Below the pieces are notes generated by a model. It did no database searches. It saw nothing but the letters and a program-made list of their open reading frames with translations, and had not been told where the DNA came from. A stretch of DNA of 21,539 nt from Collinsella aerofaciens (GTDB taxonomy: Bacteria; Actinomycetota; Coriobacteriia; Coriobacteriales; Coriobacteriaceae), in assembly GCF_028209885.1 (NCBI RefSeq), contig NZ_JAQLEM010000036.1, forward strand, positions 1 through 21,539, read 5' to 3'. This document shows positions 16,159 to 21,539 of this stretch, one piece after another; within the stretch, counting starts at the first letter, position 1, and every line of letters starts with the position of its first letter. Both the position numbers and the translations under genes were made by a program.

Positions 16159-17096
16159 TGGTTTCTCCCAGGGCAGGTCTTTCCGCCGTTGTGATCGTCG
16201 GTCCGACGGCGGTTGGTAAGAGTGATGTCGCCGACCGTTTGGCAGCTCGTCTTTCGTCCGAAGTGCTGTCGTGCGATGCGATGCAAATTTATCGCGGCAT
16301 GGACATCGGTACCGCAAAGATGGCGCCCGATGAGTGTACGGCGCCGCTGCGTCTCGTCGACATCGTAGAGCCGGGTGTGGCATATTCTGCTGCGCTTTAT
16401 CAGGCTGACGCTCGCGCGCATGTTGAGCGCTTGCTTGGCGAGGGCCGCCTACCGGTGTTTTGCGGGGGTACGGGGCTGTATCTTAAGGCCGCCCTTGATG
16501 AGATGGACTTTCCCTCGGGTGAACTTGAGGACGATCGCCGTGCGGGCTATCAGGAGCTTGCCGAGCGTATTGGCGAGGAAGAACTGCATGCCCTGCTTGC
16601 CGAGCGCGATCCAGAATCTGCTGCTGTTATTCATCCCCATAATGTGCGCCGTGTGATTCGTGCGCTCGAGATGCATGATGATGGTATCTCCTATGCACAG
16701 CAAAAAAGTCAGTTTAGTGTTCCGCGCGAGCATTATCATGCCCTATGGTTTGGCTTGACGCGAAATCGCGAGGTGCTCTATGAACGCATTAACCTACGCG
16801 TCGATCTGATGTTTGAGCAGGGTCTTGTCGATGAGGTCCGCGGTCTTATGGACCAGGGGCTGGGAGATGCCCTAACGTCGATGCAGGCAATTGGCTATAA
16901 AGAGATCGTCGATGCTTTCAATGGCGTGATAAGCATGGATGAGGCTCGCGAACTCATCAAGATGCGTTCGCGTCGCTATGCCAAGCGTCAGCTTTCGTGG
17001 TTTAAACGCGATGACCGCATCGTGTGGTTCGATATGGACGAGTTTACGATCGATGGGGTCGTTGAGGATATCCTTCACCGTATCGAGGCGGCCTAA
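16158..17096 (+). CDS. miaA: tRNA dimethylallyltransferase MiaA
   Basis: A 312-residue enzyme that transfers the dimethylallyl group to A37 of tRNAs reading UNN codons, giving i6A, the substrate of MiaB. The P-loop GPTAVGKS is at 15-22. The tRNA/base-recognition segment is SCDAMQIYRGMDIGTAK (from S38), where Asp40 is kept but the following residue, usually Ser, is Ala. CGGTGLYLKA and HPHNVRRVIRALE are characteristic. Length is normal. The ATG shares its A with the miaB stop (TAATG), and the miaA stop overlaps hflX in the same way, so the three are translationally coupled. Confidence 0.95.
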   Translation: MVSPRAGLSAVVIVGPTAVGKSDVADRLAARLSSEVLSCDAMQIYRGMDIGTAKMAPDECTAPLRLVDIVEPGVAYSAALYQADARAHVERLLGEGRLPVFCGGTGLYLKAALDEMDFPSGELEDDRRAGYQELAERIGEEELHALLAERDPESAAVIHPHNVRRVIRALEMHDDGISYAQQKSQFSVPREHYHALWFGLTRNREVLYERINLRVDLMFEQGLVDEVRGLMDQGLGDALTSMQAIGYKEIVDAFNGVISMDEARELIKMRSRRYAKRQLSWFKRDDRIVWFDMDEFTIDGVVEDILHRIEAA

Positions 17097-18385
17097 TGGC
17101 TCGGTTTCCCCTCGTTCCCACGGCGCCTGAGCCCGAACGTGCCGTTCTTGTCGGAGTTGAGTGGCGCGATAACGCCTGGCCGCTCGATCGTTCGCTTGAC
17201 GAGCTTGAGCGCCTGGCCCATACGGCTGGCGCCCAGTGCGTGGCGCGTTTGTCACAGCGTCTGGTTAAGCCGTATCCTAAATCGTTTATCGGTTCCGGTA
17301 AGGTTGAAGAGCTGTGCGGCCTGGTACATCGCATGGATGCCGATGTCGTTATTTTTGACGACGACCTGACGCCCTCGCAGCAATCCTATTTGGAGAAAGC
17401 CGTGGGCGAGCCGGTAAAGATTATCGATCGTACTGCACTGATCTTGGATATCTTTGGCCTTCATGCTCAGACGCGTGAGGGACGCCTACAGGTACAGCTG
17501 GCACAGCTTCAATATTTGTTGCCTCGTCTGCGTGGCATGTGGAGTCATCTCGCCAAGGAACAGACGCGCGGCGGCATCGGCTCGCGCTTTGGTCAGGGCG
17601 AAAGTCAGCTCGAGGTCGACCGTCGCCTTATTCGTAATAAGATCGCTGCGCTTCGTCGTGAGCTCAAGCAGGTTGAACAGCGTCGCGATGTTCAATCCAA
17701 GAGCCGCATTGAGTCACCGGCGTTTCGCGTCGCGTTAGCCGGTTATACCAATGCCGGTAAATCGACGTTGCTCAATCGTCTTACCGGCTCTACGGTACTT
17801 TCGCAGGACAAGCTGTTTGCTACGCTCGACCCGACGACGCGTTCGTATCGCCTGCCCGGCGGTCGCGGAATGACGATTACCGATACCGTCGGCTTTATTC
17901 AAAAGCTGCCGCATGGTCTTATCGATGCCTTTAAATCGACGCTGTCCGAGGTTTTGGGTGCCGATCTAATTCTCAAAGTCGTAGATGCGTCTGACGAGGA
18001 CTATGAACGGCAGCTGGAGGCTGTCGACCGCGTGCTTGATGAGATCGGCGCCGGAGAGCGCCTAACGCTGACCGTATTCAATAAAATCGATCTTCTCGAT
18101 AGCGTTGATCGATTGAGCTTCCGTCGTCGCTATCCCGAGGCCGTGCTGTTCTCGGCCCAGACGGGCGAGGGACTCGACGATCTCGTCGACCGCATTGCTC
18201 GTGAGGCGGCTGCCACCGATGTGTTGCTCTCTGCTGATATCCCGTATCGTGAGGGCGCCCTCATCACGCTGGTTCATGAGCAGGGAAACCTTTTGCACGA
18301 GGAATATCTCGAGGATGGCGTTCGTATTGTGGCGAAGCTGCCGGCTCGTATTGCACCGCGGCTCGAGCGTTATCGCACCGAGTAG
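17096..18385 (+). CDS. hflX: GTPase HflX
   Basis: A 429-residue ribosome-associated GTPase of the Obg-HflX superfamily; HflX splits stalled or stress-inactivated ribosomes. The N-terminal HflX domain contains SQRLVKPYPKSFIGSGKVEE and FDDDLTPSQQ. A helical linker with GGIGSRFGQGE follows. G-domain motifs are G1 GYTNAGKST (216-224), G3 DTVGF (263-267), G4 NKID (329-332) and G5 SAQTG. The ATG overlaps the miaA stop, as in many bacteria where miaA and hflX are neighbours; hfq, which often lies between them, is absent. The last 16 bp overlap the 3' end of the oppositely oriented membrane gene, so there is no room for a terminator between them. Confidence 0.95.
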   Translation: MARFPLVPTAPEPERAVLVGVEWRDNAWPLDRSLDELERLAHTAGAQCVARLSQRLVKPYPKSFIGSGKVEELCGLVHRMDADVVIFDDDLTPSQQSYLEKAVGEPVKIIDRTALILDIFGLHAQTREGRLQVQLAQLQYLLPRLRGMWSHLAKEQTRGGIGSRFGQGESQLEVDRRLIRNKIAALRRELKQVEQRRDVQSKSRIESPAFRVALAGYTNAGKSTLLNRLTGSTVLSQDKLFATLDPTTRSYRLPGGRGMTITDTVGFIQKLPHGLIDAFKSTLSEVLGADLILKVVDASDEDYERQLEAVDRVLDEIGAGERLTLTVFNKIDLLDSVDRLSFRRRYPEAVLFSAQTGEGLDDLVDRIAREAAATDVLLSADIPYREGALITLVHEQGNLLHEEYLEDGVRIVAKLPARIAPRLERYRTE

Positions 18386-19074
18386 ACGAGCTCCAAAATG
18401 CCCAGAATGATGGGCTGATGCAGCAGATAAAAGGGGAGTGCGTGACGTCCAAGGATTGCAAGCGCCGGGACGGGATTGGCGTAGGCCCAGCTAGGGACGG
18501 TCTTATCGATTCCCTGCGCTATATGTGCGGCGAAGTATCCTGCAAGATACATAAAGATAAACGGGATGATGGGGTAGTAATCGCCTGAAACAAACCCAGA
18601 GCTCGGAAATCCCAGCCACGCCAGGTAGGGGACAGGATAGATCGTTTTGGGGATACTCCAGGTGAGGGCGAACAACACAAGGCATAGGGATATGCCCCAT
18701 CTCGCCGATATCTTCTTAAGGACGGGATCGGTCAACGCCACGATGCCGGTACATGCGGCCATGCAGTAGATGATGCCAAAATTAACCGAATCGTCTACTG
18801 AGACAAGTGTTGTTGCCAACCAGACGACGAGTGCTGCTAAGGCGTATTTGGCGGCACGTTTGATATTGTTGCGCGAAAGGGTGCACATCCAACCCGCGAT
18901 AAATAAAAATACCCAGCTGATGCTGGCGCGCCAGATGTCTTGAAAGACAGTCTGGGTAAACCAGGGCATATCCCAGTCGTACAGGTAGGCGAGATCGTAG
19001 CAAGCGTGAAAACCTGCCATTGAAATCATCGTAAACCCGCGGACGGTATCAAAGATGGTGATGCGTTTTTGCAT
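18370..19074 (-). CDS. DUF1624/HGSNAT-like membrane protein
   Basis: A 234-residue polytopic membrane protein with about six or seven hydrophobic helices. The N-terminus RITIFDTVRGFTMISMAGFHACYDL resembles the heparan-alpha-glucosaminide N-acetyltransferase catalytic family (DUF1624), and the C-terminal LGRHALPFYLLHQP fits acyltransferase-like membrane proteins. The family is thought to acetylate sugars across a membrane; the bacterial substrate is unknown. The ATG shares its A with the lexA stop (TAATG), so it is translated from the lexA transcript and may be SOS-induced. Its end overlaps hflX tail to tail by 16 bp. A link to the DNA damage response is inference from coupling only. Confidence 0.75.
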   Translation of the reverse strand: MQKRITIFDTVRGFTMISMAGFHACYDLAYLYDWDMPWFTQTVFQDIWRASISWVFLFIAGWMCTLSRNNIKRAAKYALAALVVWLATTLVSVDDSVNFGIIYCMAACTGIVALTDPVLKKISARWGISLCLVLFALTWSIPKTIYPVPYLAWLGFPSSGFVSGDYYPIIPFIFMYLAGYFAAHIAQGIDKTVPSWAYANPVPALAILGRHALPFYLLHQPIILGILELVYSVR

Positions 19075-19718
19075 TACGAGAACCGGCGCATCAAGCCGAC
19101 GACTTTGCCCAAGATAGCGGGATTCGTTGCATAGATAGGCTCCATGGTGTCATTCTCGGGCTGCAGGCGTACGCGTCCCTGCTCCTTGTAGAACGTCTTG
19201 ACGGTCGCTGAACCATCAATCATGGCCACGACAATTTCGCCGTTCATGGCACTCTTTTGTTCACGGACGATGATGTAATCGCCATTGAAGATGCCGACAT
19301 TGATCATTGAGCTCCCATGCACCTCAAGGATAAAGGAACCCTGATCGGTGGCGATTTCGGTCGGGATAGTAAAAGTGTCTTCGATATTCTGCTCGGCCAG
19401 AATGGGAATCCCAGCCGCGACGCGACCAACGAGCGGTAGCGAGACCGTTCCGCGAGGTGCGGTGGGCTCGTCAGATTTAGAAATTGAGACAGAGGAACCG
19501 TCCTCGTTAAAGAGTTCCAGGGCGCGCGGTTTGGTGGCATCGCGCTTGAGTAGCCCGCGCGCCTCCAGGGCAGATAGATGGGCGTGCACGGTGCTGGGGG
19601 AGGAAAGGCCCACGGCAGAAGCCATCTCGCGCACGCTGGGCGGATAACCCTTCTCCTGCTGATATTCCTTGATGAAGTCGTAAATTTGCTGCTGACGCTT
19701 GGTAATTTTGCGAGCCAT
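19074..19718 (-). CDS. lexA: SOS repressor LexA
   Basis: A 214-residue autoproteolytic repressor. The N-terminal winged helix (about 4-68) includes GYPPSVREMASAVGLSSPSTVHAHL, the usual recognition region. The cleavage site is A102-G103 in VGRVAAGIP. The catalytic serine is S137 in HGSSM and the general-base lysine is K174 in SATVKTFY, so autocleavage should be intact. The minus-strand ATG at 19718 is chosen because AGAGGA lies about seven bases upstream; a longer reading from 19740 or 19823 has no ribosome binding site and runs through LexA boxes. Three LexA boxes upstream indicate autoregulation. It is divergent from a YneA-like gene, as in Bacillus. Confidence 0.96.
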   Translation of the reverse strand: MARKITKRQQQIYDFIKEYQQEKGYPPSVREMASAVGLSSPSTVHAHLSALEARGLLKRDATKPRALELFNEDGSSVSISKSDEPTAPRGTVSLPLVGRVAAGIPILAEQNIEDTFTIPTEIATDQGSFILEVHGSSMINVGIFNGDYIIVREQKSAMNGEIVVAMIDGSATVKTFYKEQGRVRLQPENDTMEPIYATNPAILGKVVGLMRRFS

Positions 19719-19741
19719 CAGGGCATCCTCTCTACCCATGT

Positions 19742-19755
19742 CAAACAAATGTTCG
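19742..19755. promoter_or_regulatory. LexA box A (lexA-proximal, imperfect)
   Basis: On the minus strand this reads CGAACATTTGTTTG: an intact GAAC half-site, four bases, then GTTT in place of GTTC. It lies 23 bp before the lexA start codon, downstream of the likely lexA -10. Confidence 0.6.
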
Positions 19756-19763
19756 AATTTTGC

Positions 19764-19791
19764 TTGACAGGAACAACTGTTCGAAGATAAT
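19764..19791 (+). promoter_or_regulatory. Promoter of the YneA-like gene
   Basis: TTGACA (19764-19769) and GATAAT (19786-19791) are 16 bp apart. LexA box B occupies nearly the whole spacer, immediately after the -35, the same layout as at recA. The predicted transcription start is near 19798, inside LexA box C. Confidence 0.65.
19770..19783. promoter_or_regulatory. LexA box B
   Basis: GGAACAACTGTTCG contains GAAC-N4-GTTC; on the minus strand it reads CGAACAGTTGTTCC, close to the Gram-positive consensus CGAACRNRYGTTYC. It is the middle of three boxes. Confidence 0.82.
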
Positions 19792-19811
19792 AATAACCGA
19801 ACATTCGTTCT
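19790..19811 (-). promoter_or_regulatory. LexA box C and likely lexA -10
   Basis: CGAACATTCGTTCT (19798-19811) contains GAAC-N4-GTTC. On the minus strand it directly precedes TATTAT (19795-19790), a good -10 for lexA; the corresponding -35 near 19813-19820 is poor. The box would sit in the lexA promoter spacer, mirroring recA and the YneA-like gene. Confidence 0.65.
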
Positions 19812-19881
19812 CGCGCTAGACATTTTTGTCCGCGCGGCTTGATAAAACTGTTCTCAGCAAAACACGCGAGAGGAGAACATG

Positions 19882-20331
19882 ATGAACGCAACGAATATGA
19901 TCCAGGGAAACCTCGCCCTTAAGCTCGAGACGCCTGCGGCGCCGGCTTTCACGGTTGTTAAAGGCGGCCGATCTGGTTTCCAAACACTGCCTGGCAAGCC
20001 CGTCCGCAGCCAGTGCGTCGCCACGACTTCGGCCCCCGTTGCCCTAAAGGCTTCGACGATTGTCGCCCTAGCCGTTGCGCTCACGCTCTTCTTTGTACTT
20101 GCCACCTCGATCTTCAGCGCTCGTCACGCCGCATATGCCGAGTCGGTATCCAACGTTACCTACGAGACCGTCCGTGTTCAGTCTGGCGATTCCTTGTGGT
20201 CGCTAGCCCAGGAGCATCCGATTGAGGGTCTTTCCACGCAGGAGACCTCTGATATGATCCGCAACGTCAATCACCTGGAGCATGGCTCGCTCGATGCCGG
20301 TGCGCATCTTAAAGTTCCCGCACGTTCATAA
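19882..20331 (+). CDS. YneA-like LysM membrane protein, probable SOS division inhibitor
   Basis: A 149-residue protein with a Lys/Gly-containing N-terminal region, one membrane helix (about 58-79) and a C-terminal LysM domain (about 95-147; VRVQSGDSLWSLAQEH and AHLKVPA). This matches the architecture of Bacillus YneA, a LexA-controlled division suppressor that is also transcribed divergently from lexA. Two LexA boxes flank its likely promoter. YneA uses its membrane segment to act and its LysM to bind peptidoglycan. ATG 19882 lies six bases after GGAG (19872-19875); ATG 19879 would add one Met. nrdR follows after 51 bp. Sequence similarity outside the LysM is weak, so the functional call rests on domain order, operators and position. 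Confidence 0.78.
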   Translation: MNATNMIQGNLALKLETPAAPAFTVVKGGRSGFQTLPGKPVRSQCVATTSAPVALKASTIVALAVALTLFFVLATSIFSARHAAYAESVSNVTYETVRVQSGDSLWSLAQEHPIEGLSTQETSDMIRNVNHLEHGSLDAGAHLKVPARS

Positions 20332-20345
20332 GATTTAAGTACCGT

Positions 20346-20387
20346 CGCATGGTACCCTTGTAATCGTTTTAGAGGAGGTACCATGCG
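20346..20387 (+). promoter_or_regulatory. Inverted repeat enclosing the nrdR start codon
   Basis: CGCATGGTACC (20346-20356) is perfectly complementary to GGTACCATGCG (20377-20387), with a 20-nt loop. The right arm contains the last two bases of the AGAGGAGG ribosome binding site and the ATG of nrdR. In a transcript reading through from upstream the stem would hide the start codon. A competing 5-bp stem, GTACC (20339-20343) with GGTAC (20351-20355), would free it. A TGTAAT -10-like sequence (20359-20364) lies in the loop; if it is used, the repeat would act as DNA rather than RNA. Confidence 0.6.
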
Positions 20388-20826
20388 CTGTCCCAAATGC
20401 GGCAAGGCACATACCCGCGTCGTTGATTCCCGCATGCAGGAATCAAATAACACCATCAAGCGCCGTCGCGAATGCTGCTCATGCAATTATCGCTTTACGA
20501 CATTTGAGCGTTGTGAAGACCCTATCGAGGTCATTAAGTCAGACGGATCCAAGCAACGGTTCGATCGCAATAAGCTGCTGGTCGGTTTGATGCGCGCCAC
20601 GATCAAGCGAGATATCGACACTAAAAAGCTCAACGAGATCATTGACGATATTGAGGTTGAGCTTCGTTCCCGTACGCTCACGGCTGTTACGTCCCATGAG
20701 CTGGGCGATATGGTTCTTAAGCGGTTGGCCAAGATCGATAAAGTGGCCTACATCCGCTTTGCCTCGGTCTATCGCGATTTCAAAGACGTCGATGAGTTTC
20801 TGCAAGAGCTCGACAAGCTAAGGTGA
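20383..20826 (+). CDS. nrdR: Transcriptional repressor NrdR
   Basis: A 147-residue repressor of ribonucleotide reductase genes. The N-terminal zinc ribbon has C3-x2-C6 and C31-x2-C34, and an ATP-cone domain (about 46-136) senses ATP/d[22 protein letters not shown] and the [20 protein letters not shown] segment are characteristic. Length is slightly below the common 150-155 residues. AGAGGAGG (20371-20378) is a very strong ribosome binding site four bases before the ATG. No nrd genes or clear NrdR boxes lie in the window. The gene is followed after four bases by dut, which links two steps of deoxynucleotide supply. Confidence 0.96.
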   Translation: MRCPKCGKAHTRVVDSRMQESNNTIKRRRECCSCNYRFTTFERCEDPIEVIKSDGSKQRFDRNKLLVGLMRATIKRDIDTKKLNEIIDDIEVELRSRTLTAVTSHELGDMVLKRLAKIDKVAYIRFASVYRDFKDVDEFLQELDKLR

Positions 20827-20830
20827 TTTC

Positions 20831-21274
20831 ATGTCCAACATTACCGTTAACATTAAGCGTCTCGACCCAACCGTCGAGCTTCCCAAATACGCCCATCCCA
20901 CGGATGCCGGTCTTGACCTCCGAGCCAACGAGGATTGCACCCTCAAGCCTTTTGAGCGTCGCCTGGTCTCCACGGGCCTAGCTGTCGCCCTGCCCGACGG
21001 CTACGCCGGCTTCGTCCAGCCCCGCAGCGGCCTGGCCATTAAGCAAGGCCTGTCCATAGTCAACACTCCTGGCCTCATCGACGCCCACTACCGAGGAGAG
21101 CTCAAAGTCATCCTCATCAACCTAGACCCCACGAACAACATCCAAATCAACAAAGGCGACCGCATCGCCCAGCTCGTCATCCAAGAAGTCCCCACGGTCA
21201 ACCTCGTAGAAGTAGAAGAACTAGATAAAACCGACCGAGGAGCCGGCGGTTTCGGTTCTAGCGGCGTCGCTTAG
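20831..21274 (+). CDS. dut: Deoxyuridine 5'-triphosphate nucleotidohydrolase
   Basis: A 147-residue trimeric-type dUTPase that hydrolyses dUTP to dUMP and pyrophosphate, keeping uracil out of DNA and supplying dTMP synthesis. All five family motifs are present: TDAGLDLRA (24-32), PRSGLA (64-69), [10 protein letters not shown] (81-90, with the catalytic Asp84), GDRIAQLV (109-116) and [10 protein letters not shown] (136-145). AAGGTG at 20819-20824, inside the end of nrdR, serves as ribosome binding site. The last third uses CTA, CGA, GGA, GTA and GAA codons much more than neighbouring genes, which prefer GAG and C/G-ending codons. Likely cotranscribed with nrdR. Confidence 0.97.
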   Translation: MSNITVNIKRLDPTVELPKYAHPTDAGLDLRANEDCTLKPFERRLVSTGLAVALPDGYAGFVQPRSGLAIKQGLSIVNTPGLIDAHYRGELKVILINLDPTNNIQINKGDRIAQLVIQEVPTVNLVEVEELDKTDRGAGGFGSSGVA

Positions 21275-21314
21275 TCGTTTACGTACTGTCCGCTGACCGG
21301 CCCGACCCGCCTAT

Positions 21315-21407
21315 ATATCATCCCATGCTCAAACATTCTCGCGGGGGCGCTCGTATCCCTCCCGCCCGTCTCTCACACATATCATCCCATGCTCAAACAT
21401 TCTCGCG
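21315..21407. repeat. Two identical 29-bp direct repeats
   Basis: Copies at 21315-21343 and 21379-21407 are identical, beginning ATATCATCCCATG and ending ATTCTCGCG, with a 64-bp period. Only two copies are present. The second lies mostly inside the loop of the long palindrome, so they look like parts of a dispersed intergenic element, not a CRISPR array. Confidence 0.85.
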
Positions 21408-21463
21408 TCGCTTCGCTCGCTGCGAAACTGCGCGTGGAACGATATGTGTGAGAGGCGGGCGGG
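21361..21463. repeat. REP/MITE-like long hairpin
   Basis: 21361-21383 pairs with 21441-21463 over 23 bp with a single G-U pair. The 57-nt loop contains most of the second 29-bp repeat and its own hairpin, TTCGC (21412-21416) with GCGAA (21422-21426). Such nested imperfect palindromes after genes are typical of REP-like or miniature transposable elements. No transposase or target-site duplication is visible. Confidence 0.65.
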
Positions 21464-21506
21464 CGGTTACTCGCTTGAAAATAATAATCATTCTTTCTGA
21501 TAAGCC

Positions 21507-21539
21507 GATGCGACAAAGGGTTGGATCCTTTGTCGCATC
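21507..21539. terminator. Hairpin at the window end
   Basis: GATGCGACAAAGG (21507-21519) pairs perfectly with CCTTTGTCGCATC (21527-21539) around a 7-nt loop. The downstream bases are outside the window, so a T-tract cannot be checked. It may terminate the nrdR-dut transcript or a gene coming from the right. Confidence 0.55.

Larger units (their letters stand above)
21275..21539. other. Gene-free repeat-rich region after dut
   Basis: No coding sequence is supported. The region holds two identical 29-bp direct repeats, a 23-bp long-stem palindrome and a terminal perfect hairpin, described separately. An AT-rich stretch (21477-21503) lies between the two structures. Confidence 0.7.

Noticed and set aside
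19844..19855. Fourth LexA box at the GTTC before the YneA-like gene
   Set aside because: Only one half-site (GTTC) is present; the matching GAAC is missing at the required distance.
20346..20387. Rho-independent terminator between the YneA-like gene and nrdR
   Set aside because: The loop is 20 nt, no T-tract follows, and the right arm lies within the nrdR start region.
21315..21407. CRISPR array
   Set aside because: Only two repeat copies occur, with one 35-bp interval that forms part of a hairpin, and no cas genes are present.

Overview
The window is a compact, GC-rich bacterial chromosome segment of about 21.5 kb made up almost entirely of core genes: twenty protein-coding genes, and no rRNA, tRNA, CRISPR array or insertion sequence that I could see. 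Strong G/C preference at third codon positions, AGGAG-type ribosome binding sites, GTG/TTG starts and GAAC-N4-GTTC SOS boxes fit an actinobacterium. The gene order, however, resembles the recA neighbourhood of Firmicutes (ftsK, rodZ, rimO, pgsA, cinA, recA, recX, rny, spoVS, miaB, miaA, hflX, lexA). That combination points to class Coriobacteriia, with Collinsella or a close relative as my best guess. The assignment is inference, not a database result.

Layout. 1-285: gene-free leader with two hairpins. 286-9341 (+): rnj (RNase J), ftsK (TTG start), a RodZ-like HTH membrane protein, yajQ, rimO, pgsA and a stand-alone CinA C-terminal domain (pncC), closed by a hairpin terminator. 9342-9598: regulatory region of recA, with 11-bp phased repeats and a sigma-70-type promoter whose spacer holds a LexA box. 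9599-11451 (+): recA and recX, then a probable terminator. 11452-11708: a strong promoter and long leader before rny. 11709-18385 (+): rny, a GHKL-fold ATPase of unknown function, spoVS, miaB, miaA and hflX, tightly packed and with several TAATG stop/start overlaps. 18370-19718 (-): lexA followed by a translationally coupled membrane acyltransferase-like gene, converging on hflX with a 16-bp 3' overlap. 19719-19881: divergent lexA/yneA-like control region with three LexA boxes spaced exactly 28 bp apart. 19882-21274 (+): a YneA-like LysM protein, nrdR and dut. 21275-21539: a repeat-rich palindromic element and a terminator-like hairpin.

How the genes fit together. Themes are RNA turnover (RNase J, RNase Y), chromosome segregation and cell shape (FtsK, RodZ-like), DNA damage response (RecA, RecX, LexA, YneA-like division inhibitor, all with visible SOS operators except recX, which probably follows recA), tRNA and ribosome modification (MiaA, MiaB, RimO, HflX), membrane lipid synthesis (PgsA) and nucleotide control (NrdR, Dut, PncC). 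The least explained pieces are the GHKL ATPase between rny and spoVS, an inverted repeat that engulfs the start codon of nrdR, the conserved duplicated peptide in the FtsK linker, and the structured leader of rny.
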